A DNA stretch of 64,000 nt from NCBI GenBank assembly GCA_039111635.1, contig JBCAQO010000002.1:3658001-3722000 (forward strand). Reading direction: 5' to 3'. Position 1 is the stretch's first letter; every line of letters starts with the position of its first letter. This DNA is from Heterobasidion occidentale (Eukaryota > Basidiomycota > Agaricomycetes > Russulales > Bondarzewiaceae). This document shows, one piece after another, positions 33,907 through 45,773 of this stretch. The notes beneath the pieces were generated by a model, which saw nothing but the letters and a program-made list of their open reading frames with translations, did no database searches and had not been told where the DNA came from. The translations under genes and the position numbers were made by a program.

Positions 33907-34609
33907 ATTTCATACATACTGAGAATAATAATGAACACGTTCTCGATGCCTTAGGGTGCCCTGAGAAGTATACACTTAGCTATCAAGGGACCAGTGCGTT
34001 GTGAGTGCGCTGTGAATCGGTGTCAATGGGACCGCAAAGCTGAGATTTTTTTCCCACCCATCACGGTTTCGCGCCGTCGAGTATGTAATTCAAGCTAACT
34101 TCTGCCTGCTGCCGTCTCACGCTCTCAAAGTTCCAATGAGTTCCGATACTTTTTATAGCCTCACTCCAACTTGGTCCAAGTCCTTGTTATTCAAAGAGAC
34201 CGGCTATGTTCCGAGGGCGTCCTGAATTCGAATAAGTGCCCTCGACCCCTCGGAGTCCGATGATGCTTCAGCCGTTCCCGCCCAACTGTGCCATACCTCT
34301 CTAGTTCATCATTGCGATCTGACTTATGTTCTCTGCAGCGAATCGTAGACATGCCATGGATCAGCTGGCGATTTACCATGAGGTCGCATCAGTATCATGA
34401 TGTCGATACATATCGTTTCGTGCGACTCCGTTGCCAGTGTGCTCAGAAAGAGCAAGGGAACATACAGCATCTCGCCGCTCTTATCGCAGTTACAGCGATG
34501 TCCCAGTCCTCGTGGCTGACCTTGCAGCCTCAGAAGACAGTCGTTCTGTGTATAGCAACGTCCACACGTGTCTGATCAGCGCCAGCTTTGGCGTCTCTTG
34601 TGAAGCCCT
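33907..34609. other. spacer upstream of calpain
   Basis: No gene is recognised. It holds the 3' flank of kinase 2 and the calpain promoter. Confidence 0.4.
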
Positions 34610-34617
34610 TATAAAAG
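34610..34617 (+). promoter_or_regulatory. TATA box TATAAAAG of the calpain gene
   Basis: TATAAAAG lies 44 bp before the first ATG (34654) of the calpain model. Confidence 0.5.
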
Positions 34618-34653
34618 GTTCGTCTCTTGGAAGATGGCATTGAATGATTCATC

Positions 34654-37600
34654 ATGCTCGGCCGTCTCTTCTACTACGGTGCTCAGAAGAACGCTCAAGC
34701 TGACAAACATCCCAAGTCTCCATTGAACCGTCCGATGGAGTTTGATCAACCCAAGGAGAAAGCGGTGGGATCACCACTGCGTTTGTCGGGCGCTGTGCTG
34801 ATGACTCTGTTTTCAAGGGTTGCTCGTAACTGAGGAACTTGAAAAAGCAGTGAAAGAATGCAAAGCCGAAGTGGCCAGACTCGCAAAAGAGTGCCAGTTC
34901 GTCTGGATTTTCGCATACCTCTCTTTCAGAGCAACTAACCAATCGAGTCGAGGCGTCAAAACCGTCGCTACAGAGATCCATCCTTCGACATGTACGAAGA
35001 TCGCGATAGATGTTTGCGTGGTCTCACTATGCCAGTGAACGCCCGCGGGGATATCACTTTGGCCCCATCGGATGTGCTGCGTGTAACGCAAATATTCGAG
35101 AAACCCCAGTTTTTCATCGACGGGGCGTCTTCCGGAGATATCATCCAGGGCGCGCTGGGAGACTGCTGGTTTCTGAGCGCTTTGGCGATGGTGAGCACTG
35201 TGCAAGGGTTGATTGAGAAGATCTGTGTTGCAGTACGTGGCGCTATTCTATTGTACGCTGACGGACGTTGATTTACTTTCGCGTATTGGTCAATCGGCTT
35301 GACAGCAAGATGAGAAGTTCGGCATTTACGGCTTTGTATTTTTCAAGGAAACAGGATGGGTCAGTGTTGTGATCGATGAGTGAGTGCCTGCTTTCACTTT
35401 TCAACAGTTTCAATCTCATACGTCATGTTCAAGCCTCCTTTTTTCCGGTATCCCCAAATATGAGTCTTTGACTGGCCAGGTCCGTTCCATATCGTGTCTT
35501 TTCAATTCGATTTTAATCAATAGTCTTGACAAGGCGCGAGCCATGCACAAGGAGGACAGGGACTTGTACAATAGGACGGCTCGTATGGGCCAAAAATCGC
35601 TTTATTTTGGCAGCTCGGGAACCGAAAACGAAACTTGGGTGTAGGCTGCCTGTCGATGTTTCATGAATCGATCCAATCTCACTGCCTCTGTAGAGCACTC
35701 ATCGAAAAAGCCTACGCCAAGTTGAACGGAGACTTCATGGCTCTGGAAGGCGGATCTGCACGAGAAGCTGTCGAAGATCTCACCGGGTTTGTCGCAGTCG
35801 TGATTCGCGCTTCAAGATCTTATTTATCTTTGGATTTAGAGGAGTCTCCAGCTTATATGCCGTGCCCGACATATTCGACATAGACCAGTTCTGGACAGAA
35901 GAATTAATGCATGCCAACGAGGACAGACTATTTGGATGCTTTGTTGACTCGGATGGTGGTAATGGTGACCCTCTCAACGGTGAGTGTGCTGATGTTCTCA
36001 CAGCACACTTAAAATGTCAATCTTTGGAATGCTTCCAGGTATACTGCGAAGTAAGCTCCATCGCCCGGATCTCTCATATTCTACACACTTACATCGTGTC
36101 CATCAGATCATGCATACTCTATCATCCGCGCCATGGTGGTCAACGGAAAGCGATTCTTGAAGATTCGTAACCCATGGGGCGACACTGAATGGACAGGAAG
36201 GTGGTCTGACGGCTCCAAAGAATGGTCAAAAGAGTGGCTGGATGCATTGCCCGAGCTCGGACACAAGTTCGGTGACGACGGGGAGTTTTTGATGGAGTGT
36301 GAGTCTTGCTCTCCGCTCATCGTCGCCCTATTGATCTGCGTCTATTGTGAAATTAGATTCTGATTTCCTATCCATATGGACTGCCATCGAGCGCGTGCGG
36401 CTGTTCGATTCGACCTGGGCCATGAGCTCCCACTGGCTATGTGCCACTGGGCGCCCGCTTCGAAGCACGTAGCCCACACATCGTGCCAAACGTCAGCATT
36501 CTCATCGACCATTTTTTTCAGGCGCTTGGAGCTTCGGCGATGTCTCGTGTATGTCCCCCACTCCTCCACCTTGCCCACCGTCCTCACCTGAACACCCCAC
36601 TCCCAGTCACGATCAACATGTCATCCCCGACGCCCGCCGTCATCGTCCTCGCGCAGGTCGACACCCGCTCGTTCGCGGAGATCGCGGGACCCTACCGCTG
36701 GTCGCTCGAGTTCGCGCTCTACAAAAAGGGCGAGTCGGAGCCGATCGGCCGGTCGGTGCACGACTGCCTCTATGGGAAGAGCGTGCAAATGGAGCTCGAC
36801 CTCGAGGAAGGCGACTACGTCGTCCACGTGAGCGCCTGCTTCTCTCAGTCGACCGAGCCTCAGGCGTGCTTACTCCCGCATCTCAGGTGCGATTCGACAG
36901 GGCGGTGCTCAGGACGAACGGGCAGATCAACGACATCCTCGACGTCGCCGATTCGCGAAAGGCGGCGCAGAAGCTGGCGAGCGCGCTGCAGAGCGAGAGC
37001 ATCGCTTCTAGTGGGTCGCCTGACACGATCGAGACATGATTGATTCACTGACACGCCGAAAACAGACTTTAGCCCTGCGTCGGTCTTGTTTTCCTCGTTG
37101 CTGCATTGTCTATCCGTCGACACGTCGCTGACTGAAGCCTGTCCTCAGAAACCAAGCCAACCTGCTCCCCATCCCCGAAGACCTGCTCGCGGGCAAGAGC
37201 CTCGCCGAGCTCGAAGAAGCGCTCGCGAAAGCTGCCGCAGAAAGCGATAGAGACGAAGGCAAGGGCACAACTGACGACGCGCCTGCCTTGCCTACGGCCA
37301 GCGTGGCACCGGCAGCTCTCCCCACGGTTGTGGCCGAGCCTGAGACGCGTGCGGACGCACCGGTCGTGGAAGAGCGCACGGAGAGAGAGGAAAAGGGCAC
37401 TGACGCGCCGGAAGCGCCGGCGGCGCAGCAAGTCGACGCCGCCGAACAGACCGCGCCTCCCGTCGCCGAGGCCGTCCACGTCGGATACGGCTGCGACAAC
37501 TGCAGGGTCAGCCGGCTCTCCTCCTGTCATCCACGCCGCCCGTCTGGTCGCTGACCTGCCGCGCCCGCTCTACTCCACAGAAGCACCCGATCAGAGGGCC

Positions 37601-38151
37601 GCAGTATCGCTGCACGTCGTACGTACGCGACCCACCGCCGCGCGTCCCCTGCACCCCGTCCAATCACGCGCTGACGTCTCTCCCCTCTCCCGTCTCGTCC
37701 GACCGCGCAGCCCGACATGCGAGGACTTCGACCTGTGCCAGAGCTGCCTGGACCTCAACGTCCACGACCAGGACCACCCCCTCCTGCGCATCCACGTCGC
37801 CCTCCCCGCGCCCGCGTGCCCGCGCCGCCCAGACGCCGCCGACGCGCCGGGCCCCGCCACGCCGCGCGTGGACATGAGCACGGTACGTCCCCCGCCTCGC
37901 CGCCTCCACCCCCGACCCTGACGCGCCTTCGCTCTCGCCACTCATTTCATCCGCATCGGCGTGTTCGCGCGCGCACATGGCAGCCGCTCGTCGAGAAGGA
38001 GCGCACGGACGACGACGTCACGCTCGGGCTCAAGGTGTACACCAAGCGCACGGCGACCGCGACGGTCAAGGGCCAGCTGCGGCAGACGGCCGTCGCGCAG
38101 CTGCTCCGACTCGCGACGCCCCGCTCCCCCGCGGCCGAGATCGAGATCTGA
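34654..38151 (+). CDS. Calpain-type cysteine protease with C-terminal ZZ zinc finger
   Basis: Papain-fold intracellular protease. The catalytic triad is intact across exons: Cys in [12 protein letters not shown], His in [10 protein letters not shown], Asn in [13 protein letters not shown]. Many short introns separate [50 protein letters not shown] and [10 protein letters not shown]. After the protease core come a calpain-C2-like beta domain ([25 protein letters not shown]) and an acidic Ala/Glu linker. Next is a ZZ-type zinc finger, [27 protein letters not shown], and a C-terminal segment ending AAEIEI at 38151. N-terminal exons before [13 protein letters not shown] are uncertain. Near 36400-36520 the conserved AWSFGDVSF frame is reached only through an odd splice (donor GTGCCA) or a one-base frameshift. 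Confidence 0.85.
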
Positions 38152-38366
38152 CTGCACGCACGTCCTACGATGTACATACACCCTCATGCCCTAGGATCAT
38201 TATGCAGCCGCGCCTTGTCCTTGTCCGCTCACGCGCGAACCGACGCTGGTATGTACGATCCACGCGCCCGACGCACGCGCAGACTGTGCCACCGTGGCCA
38301 TGGCCTTAGCCATAGCCGTCGCCATCGATCGTCATTACAAGGGAAGCCCGGGGCGGGCGTAACAAT

Positions 38367-38394
38367 AATAAGTACTACTACTACTACTACTACT
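38367..38394. repeat. (TAC)n microsatellite
   Basis: Seven TAC/ACT triplets in the spacer between calpain and the poly-Q gene. Confidence 0.85.
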
Positions 38395-38758
38395 GTACAG
38401 GTACGTCCGGCGTTCGACAGGCATTCGGCGGAGCTAGGGCGGGCGCGGGGCGATGGGGCGACGGGGCGGGGCGGGGCGGAGATAAACGGGACGTGGCAGG
38501 ACGACGAGGATGGCGTCGGACAGAACAAGACAAGGGGGAGAAAGAGCACGCTATTTTAAGACCAGACCAGTCGCCCGAACGCCCGCCCGAGCGCGAACGG
38601 ACGCGCCGCGCGCGACGCAGACGCAGCAAACAGAACACGAAGAAAAAGAAAAGAAAAAGAAATAATAAAGAAGACACCAATGCCGCCACCTCGCCCGCCA
38701 CCCTGCCCCACCGCACCGCGCCACGGCAGCAACGACGACGACGACGACGACGACGGCC

Positions 38759-40140
38759 CTACCCCCGCTCCAGCCGCCCGACGACGCCCTCCGCCTCGCC
38801 CATCGCCTGCCCGAGCTCCGGGTCGATATTATTCTTCTGCTCGCCCTGCACCGCCTGCAGATGCGGGTCGATCGCGTCTGCGCCCGTCGCGCCCGCCCCC
38901 GAAGACTGCTGCTGTTGCTGTTGTTGTTGCTGTTGTTGCTGTTGCTGTTGTTGAGCCTGCGTCTGTGGCGCGCCGCCGCGCGCGTCCGGGGCGAAGCGGA
39001 ACGGCGAGGGCGCGACGAGCGGGCGGTGGAAGCGCGCGCGGAAGTCGTTCGGCGCGTGCGCGTGCGCTTGCGCTGCTGCTGCCGCGGCGGCAGCCGCGGA
39101 GGAGGAAGAGGAGGAGGGTTCGGTGGCGTACGGCGGGGCGGAGTCGGAGAGGGGGAGACCCTGGGGCGGGTAGGGCGCGGAGGCGGCGGGCTCGGCGAGC
39201 GGGTGGGGGCCGTCGGGGCCCTTGTTGGGGCCGCCTGGGGCGACCTGGTGCTGTGCGTAGTGCATGCGGCGCTGTACGCGGGAACGCAATGGAAAAAGAA
39301 AAAGAATTTTAAACAAAAAAAAACACAGAGTCAGGGGCGGACCGAGGGCGGACGGTGGCGAGGCTGTGCAGCGGGACGCACCTGGTGGTCCCACTGATCC
39401 CACGCCTGCGCGATGAAGGGCTGGATGGAGGCGAGCTCCTCGTTGGTCATGTTGAGTGTGCGGAGGAGGTGCTGCTTGAGGAGCGGCGCGCAGGAGAAGG
39501 AGAGGAGGAGGGTGGTGGCGAACATTTGGCCGCCGACCATCTGGTCCTGGGGGAAGGGCGGCTCGTGCGGGGGCCCGGCGAGCGGGTGCGGGTGCTGGAG
39601 GTCGTGCGGGAGGACGGGGTGGTAGGGATCGTCGGGCGGGATGCGGTACGGGGAGTCGTCGAGGCCGGGCATGAGATCGTTGCCCATGTCGAGGCCGAGC
39701 TCGCGGAGCTTCTTCTGCTTGACGAGCGCGCGGTGCTTGCGCTGGCGCTCGCGGGCGGCGGTGCGCACGCGCTCGCGGCGGGCGAGCTCGTCGGCGGTGA
39801 GGCCTGCGCCGGGGGGGTAGTCGTCGGCGGAGGGCGGCGCGGAGGGCGGGGGCGGGGGCTGCTGCTGCTGGAGGGACTGCGGGTGTTGCTGCTGCTGCTG
39901 CTGTTGTTGTTGTTGATGCTGCTGCTGCTGCGGGTGGGAATGCTGCTGTTGGTGTGCGAGGACGAGGAAGTGGTGGTTGGCGTTGCGGTCACGCTCGCGC
40001 TTGCGGCGCTGCCGCTCTGCAGCCTTCTCGCGTTTCTGCCTCTGGCTCGGCGACTCGTTTTCGCGCGCGCGCTTGCGTGTCGACGCGGGCATTGGCGGGA
40101 GCAGCGGGGGCGCAGGCAGAGACTGTGGCGACGGGTCCAT
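38759..40140 (-). CDS. poly-Gln protein with basic (bZIP-like) N-terminal region, putative nuclear regulator
   Basis: I do not recognise a named family. ATG 40140 (MDPSPQS) is followed by a strongly basic region, KRARENESPSQRQKREKAAE then RQRRKRERDRNAN, which resembles a bZIP basic region without a clear leucine zipper. A His/Gln-rich tract follows, then a second basic helix, RRERVRTAARERQRKHRALV. Motif MFATTLLLSFSCAPLLKQHLLRTL is hydrophobic and helical. After one intron (donor at WDHQ), exon 2 carries Ala-rich and poly-Gln (about 17 residues) stretches and ends at 38759. The plus-strand reading of this gene is open by composition only. Confidence 0.7.
38893..38954 (-). repeat. CAG/CAA poly-glutamine tract
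   Basis: Mixed CAG/CAA codons encode roughly 17 consecutive Gln on the minus strand. A second tract lies at about 39886-39945 in exon 1. Confidence 0.8.
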
Positions 40141-40419
40141 CAGCAACGCGGTCGTCGTTCTCCTCGACTCTTCTCTTTCTTCTCTTCACTCTCCAGACCA
40201 GAACCGGCGAGTGTGCAGCGGCGGGGGTGACGGCGTCGTGACGGACAGTGACAAGAGCAGGCGCCAAATCCTGCCAAACACTGTCACACTCCCCCCTTAT
40301 ATATCCCCCTCACGTAAGCCCGCGCCACAGCGGCTCCCTGCCAGCCACACACACACACAACTTGGAGTAGTACATTTCCATTTCCGCGTTCTGGTGGGTA
40401 CAGCTGCACTTCTTTCTAT

Positions 40420-42265
40420 CTATCTTCTCTTCGTGATCATGCTCTCCCGCCCAGGGCCCACCCCGATCCATTCCACCGGCACACCCAGGAATTCCTCGAT
40501 GAACGACACGTACTTCTGGCAGTTCTCCGGCAGCGCCTCGAACTCCCTCGTCGCCGCGATCGACGTCCCCCACCCCGCCAGCGTCACGTACTCCACTTGC
40601 ACCTTCGCCAGCACGTCCAGGTCGGCTGCAGTGGCGTTCATCCGTCAGTCTCGAAAATATAAGAATAGCAGCACAATCAGGCGTGCGCGTACCCGGGAAC
40701 CCAGCCAGCTCCTTTCCGTCCACGACGTACTTGACCGCCACCTTGATCTCCACGAGGTCGTCCAGCACGTCCAGCTTTGTCACGTTCAGCGCGTCGTACC
40801 CATTGATCAGCAGCGAGTGCTTCAGCACCACCAGGTCCAGCCACCCGCACCGCCTCCGCCGGCCCGTCGTCGTCCCGAACTCCCTCCCCACCTCCTGGAA
40901 GTGCTCCCCGATCTCCTAAACCGTCCGCGTCGTCAGCCACACGCACACAAAACACAAAGCCGCCCAAACCCCCCGCGACGAAGAAGCACACGCACGTTCA
41001 GCTGTTCCGTCGGGAACGGCCCCCCGCCGACACGCGTCGTGTACGCTTTGACCACCCCGATCGCCTTGCCGATCCGCTTCGGCGGGATCCCCAGCCCCGT
41101 GCACACCCCGCCGATCGTCGTCGACGAGGACGTCACGAACGGGTACGTCCCAAAGTCGAGGTCCAGCATCAGCGCGTTGGCGCCCTCTACCAGCACCCGC
41201 TTCCCCGCCGCGAGCGCCGCGTGCACGTACACCACGCTGTCCACCACGTACGGCCGCAGCCGCTCCCCGAGCGCCTGACCCCCAGCGACCATGTCAACAT
41301 CCTACTACTAAGTGCGGGAGACGGCGCACGCACCTTGTACCGCTGGATCTCGCCCTCGGTGTCGTACTCAAAGTGCCCGTAGCGCTTGTACCGGCCCTCG
41401 ACGATCTTGCGGAACTTGATGGCGAAGGTGTCGTGGTCGAAGAGATGGTGCACGCGCAGACCCGACCGCGAGGCCTTGGCAGAATACGCCGGGCCGATGC
41501 CCTTCTTCGTCGTCCCGATGCTGCAGAGACGCGCGTGAGCCAAGGCGCGTCGTTCGGAGGCAAGAATGAACGCCGGAGGGATGTGATGTAAGTATGCGTG
41601 TGTGTGAGCGCGCACCTGGATCCCCCCAATTCGACTTCTTTCAGCCCGTCCACGATCTGGTGGAAATCGAAGACGAGATGCGCGCGGTCGGAGATGAACA
41701 GCCGGTCGGTGCAGTCCAAGCCTGCGGGGAAGCGAACGCACGCACGCCGAGATCGCGGGCGTCTGTCAGCCGTCCGTCTGGAGAGCGGGGAGAGAAGGGA
41801 ACCCAAACGCACCCTGTGACTGTAACTGATCGAGCTCTGCGAAGAACGACGGGACGTGCACCACGACGCCCGAGCCGATGAGGCCCGTGCACTTGGGGTT
41901 GATGAGACCTAGATCGGGCACGACCGCAGTATTAAGATAATTATTATGATTAGTATGATTATGATAAACGCGCGCACCGCTCGGAAGGAGATGGAACGCG
42001 AACGTCGTCTTTGTGTTTTCGGGGCCCATCGGAACGACGATGGTGTGCCCGGCGTTGTTGCCGCCCGCGCAGCGCGCGCAGACGTCGACCTCGGCGGACA
42101 GGATGTCCACCAGCTTGCCCTTGCCCTCGTCCCCCCACTGCGAGCCAAGCACGACCGTGACTGCGATGCGCCGCGATCCGATCCAACGAAAAAAAAAACA
42201 TAGAGTACAGACGGATCAGCGAAAAAATGAAGGGCGGGTAGAGGAGAGGGGCGCGCACCGCTCAT
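40420..42265 (-). CDS. ADE12: Adenylosuccinate synthase
   Basis: First committed step of AMP synthesis: IMP + Asp + GTP to adenylosuccinate, in the cytosol. ATG 42265 encodes MS; after the first intron the protein continues [20 protein letters not shown], the GTP/IMP-binding signature with catalytic Asp. Further motifs are [11 protein letters not shown] (catalytic His), [34 protein letters not shown] and [16 protein letters not shown]. They continue with [41 protein letters not shown] and [11 protein letters not shown] at the C-terminus. About seven exons, stop at 40420. It shares a 259-bp divergent promoter with COX16. Confidence 0.96.
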
Positions 42266-42524
42266 GGTCGCTGCTGGGCGTGTCCTGCGATAGAATAGAG
42301 AGCGCTGCAGACGCGAATGGCGTGGGTTGAATAAGTTATTGATACTGCGATGCTGTTTGTTTGGAAAGAGAGAGAGAGAGAGGGCCGATAGATGCGATGG
42401 GCTGAATCCCGCGCTGACTCTATCGCCTCGTCCCAGAAAGGAAGGCGCCCGTCGCCCGCCGCCGGCCGAAACGTCCGTCGCTCCACGCCCCCCTCATCCT
42501 CATCCTCATCCTCGCCTCCGAGCC
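42266..42524. promoter_or_regulatory. bidirectional promoter of ADE12 and COX16
   Basis: 259 bp between two ATGs on opposite strands, containing a (GA)n tract at about 42366-42382 and a C/T-rich TCATCC repeat just before the COX16 start. Confidence 0.6.
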
Positions 42525-43117
42525 ATGCCCGCCTTCCGCTCCAACGCCCTCAACCAGTCGTCCGTCGCACGCGCAGTGCGCCGCAGCCCGCTGCTCTTCG
42601 GCATCCCCTTCGTCTGCCTCATCGTCGGCGCGTCCTTCGGCCTCCAGGCGTTCACCCAGACGCGCTACGAGCTGCACAGCCAGAAGGTCACCCAGGTGCG
42701 TGCGCACTCAGCTTCCTCCAACTCCCCACGTCCACCCTTCCCTCCCCCTATGGCTATATTGGGACACTGTGCTCACGGCGGCTGGCTGGCTGACGCGCGA
42801 TTGCTTGCGCCGCGTGCAGCTCACGAAGGAGCAGGCGCTCGGGCTCGACAGGAACCGCAAGAAGTTCGACATCCGCGAGGAGTACTTCGTGAGTCCCGCT
42901 CCCCTAGTCATGCGCGCGTGCATGCGTGCGTGCATGCGCGGACAGCCCGAACGAGCTGACCGGTGCGCGCCTCGGCCCTACGCGGCGCTTGCAGAACCTG
43001 AGCGCGGCGGGCGACGCCGAGTGGGAGCCCAAGCGCATCCCGCGGCCCAAGGGCCTCCCGGAGTGGGGCGTTCCGCCGGAGGAGCCGCCACCGCCACCTC
43101 CAGACGCCCAGCGCTGA
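42525..43117 (+). CDS. COX16: Cytochrome c oxidase assembly protein COX16
   Basis: Single-span inner-mitochondrial-membrane protein acting in complex IV assembly. Exons 42525-42695, 42820-42888 and 42995-43117 give 120 residues. The membrane segment is PLLFGIPFVCLIVGASFGLQ, preceded by basic RAVRR. The conserved COX16 region follows: LTKEQALGLDRNRKKFDIRE, EYF, then DAEWEPKRIPRPKGLPEWGV. The tail is Pro-rich (EEPPPPPPD). The gene is complete. Confidence 0.95.
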
Positions 43118-44161
43118 CTGCCTGTCGCGCTTGTCGCGCTCCTCTCTGCACCTCTTCGCGCCTCCTGTGTATTATGTACCGTGTTTGCTATGCAACGTTC
43201 ATGCTTCGTTCCTCGTGAGAGGAGGAGAGCGGTGCAGCCGCGTCCCCGCCCAGCGCTGCTCTCTCGCACCTTGTTTGCTGATACATGTGCCTTCCTTTGC
43301 TCCTTGCTCCCTCTGCGCTCCGTCGCGTCTTTTGTGGATTCTGTATTTACAGCGGACGGCTCTGCGTTCGGTAGCACCGTGTTCGCTATGCAAGGTCCAT
43401 GATCCTTTCGAAATATACGCGGCTTATGCGGCCGGCGTTCAGCACACCGCAGCCGAAGTCGGCTGCAATACCGCTGGACGTCCCCCTGACGTTCGTGTCT
43501 TTCGTTCCTGGCGAGCAACGTAGCCGAGTCTGTTGTCGCCTCGAGATCGCGCCGTCGTAGGCGCCTAGATGGCCGCTGATGCCAAATGCGAGTTGATCAT
43601 GGGCTCCGGTCTCTAAACGCGACGTTTGGCTTTCTATCTGCTGATTCAGTGTCAGCGGCTGAAGCCGAAGTCCGATCTTCGGTAGCATAATAATAGTACA
43701 TTGCATTCGACAAGCACCGGAAGCACTCCGCAAATCGAGAACATTCGTGTATCTACCATCAATTCTACTGCTTTGTTTCAACAATAACATCAGCGACCTG
43801 GCACATCAAGAAAATCGGACAAGGCGTCTTTGGGCCTAGCTAGCTTACAAAATAAAAAGCAATAACAACGAGCCGATTTCGGGGTTTTCTGGGTGCATGA
43901 TGACAAGAAATCCGGACAAAGAAAGAAGGCAAAGGTGTATCGAGAATCGGATCGACGCGAAATGCTTTCTGCAAAGATGGAATTCCATCAAGTCAGCATG
44001 CGGCATGCACAGCAGAAAATGATGCGAAAGGATCTAGGATATCGGACCTCATTGCCGATGGAAAAGCCATCCCCTACCCAGCTGTATCACTTGTGGGCCC
44101 TGCGAGGTAGGATAGCACCGTCAGTGTTCTGGTGTGAATAAACCGTGCTTCGGCGATAGAC
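43118..44161. other. COX16 3' flank and spacer
   Basis: No gene is supported. A loosely repeated phrase (CACCGTGTTCGCTATGCAAG at 43375 and TACCGTGTTTGCTATGCAAC at 43177) suggests a short diverged duplication in the 3' region. Confidence 0.4.
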
Positions 44162-44918
44162 TCACTTTGCGACCTTGCCCTGAGCGGGCTGCCATAATTC
44201 AGTAAGCTACCCAGGTGGAGAGACAGGCATGTGGACTCACAGGTTTAGTTTCAGGGACACGGGTCGAGCTTTGGAACCTGGCTTTGAGGTCTACCCATTT
44301 GTCCTTCGACGGCGCTAGGACCATTCCAAAATGACCACGCTTTTTCACATCGTTGGCGTCCATTGATTCGCTTTCGAATAAATCCTTGAACACATCGTAC
44401 AAGACACTGGCGAACTAGTAACATTGGAACTTCAAGTTGTATTGTGGGTGCTCTTGTGCAACAAACCTCAAAAGTTTAGAGAGATCTGTATCAGTCGGGG
44501 TTTTTTTGTTGAATTGCAGAGTGGAGATGAGGACGTGGGTTTTGTGGTGGTCCGTTATAAATTGGATGGGGTCTGGCACATCTGGGGAAGAAATGGAAAT
44601 AATATTGTTGGCGGGAACAGGTGGAGGGGAGGTGGGGCTGCTAAGGAAGAGATTCAATATGCCAGGAGTCACGGTGCGCTCTACAAAGATGACGATCTTC
44701 CGGCCACTGGCTGCATTGTTTAGAGGGTGTTTGATATGTATGGCAAGATATTTGTGCTTGAAACCGTCGGTGCACTTGTAGTGCTCGACCTTCTCGATGA
44801 CGGCCCCAGGAAGATCGACAGAGCGCCGGAGGATCATATCGGTCCACATTTCACTGTCAAGAGAAAGTGCGCCCTTGGAGATGATAACATTCTCCAGATA
44901 TTTCGAGGAAAGAGGCAT
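44162..44918 (-). pseudogene. Agaricomycete-type protein with QCYWFA-like motif, broken by one in-frame TAG
   Basis: ATG 44918 opens MPLSSKYLENV and reads SEMWTDMILRRSVDLPGAVI, VERTVTPGILNLFL, and DLSKLLRFVAQEHPQYNLKF. At 44415-44417 the frame hits TAG in the context QCY-stop-FASVLYDVF and remains open afterwards to ARFQSSTRVPETKP. It then splices (GTGAGT...GGCAG) to PAQGKVAK and a stop at 44162. Related mushroom proteins carry Trp at this place (QCYWFA), so one G-to-A change of TGG explains the stop. The molecular function of the family is not known to me. Confidence 0.65.
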
Positions 44919-45296
44919 GAAAGAGACAATTTGTGGGTCGTTGATGATTCCATCGCAGGATCCTGGTCAGTTTAAATCGGGAGAACGGACAGAGAAATCG
45001 TAAGAAAACAGGAACATCAGATGATGATATTGAGCTGTGGATATATGGAGGTGGGATCATTTCTACGTGACAGTCCAGGATGTCAAAGAATGTCTGCAAC
45101 TTTAATATATCAATTTCAAGCAGGCTCTCGTCTAACCCAGTTCGAGGACGGAGACCATACTTGCACAATCAGTCAGACTGGTATTTCACGTGTGAAGCCG
45201 CTACAGCATCTTTGACCGTGGATCACTCAAATTTCTGGTAAGCGCACAGGATCAGGAACGCAGCTTTCAGCATCCACTAGACCCTGAGCTTATGCA
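44919..45296. other. spacer with fragmentary frames
   Basis: Nothing definite. It could hold introns or a former 5' region of the minus-strand pseudogene. Confidence 0.3.
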
Positions 45297-45773
45297 TTAA
45301 CAGATAAATATGATGAACGGAGAATTCTGTCCGTGAATAATTGTACAGACCTGGTTTGAGACAGAACGAGTGGTGGCGACGCAGATGAGTACGGAATTTG
45401 TTCCGCACAGTTTGATTGACACTGGGCGCAAGAGAATGTCAATATTCAAAGCAGTAATGTTCCGAATTTGTGTACCCGCAGTCGATAAAAATGATGGCTT
45501 GCCGGGATGGCGAAAACACTGTGAAATGTGGATACGAAAGGGCAAATCCCCCAAGATGACTTTGGGAAATTCGCTCAGCTTTTGCGCACATTTGATTATA
45601 TACTCGACACAGCAATCGGGTTCTTCACGCAGTCTTCGAGCTGTGCTGATCTCTGCTGATATGTTCCTGAAAACCTTATCAAATATTTGCATTGTGGTTT
45701 CAAAGGCTTCAAGCAGAAAGTCATGAAAGATGAGAAAGGGATGATGAGCCTGAGGTATACTTAAGAGAAATTT
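45297..45773 (-). pseudogene. coding fragment truncated at the solo LTR
   Basis: An open frame (FLIFHDFLLEAFETTMQIFD..., KLSEFPKVILGDLPFRI, FRHPGKPSFLSTAGTQIR) has protein-like composition but no recognised family. It runs up to the target duplication of the solo LTR at 45774 and would continue a further 26 or so codons on the other side if the LTR were absent. I infer that the LTR element landed in an exon. No ATG clearly belongs to the intact form. Confidence 0.3.

Noticed and set aside
39355..40230. 291-codon plus-strand ORF
   Set aside because: It is the antisense shadow of the poly-Gln gene; homopolymer-rich composition explains its openness.
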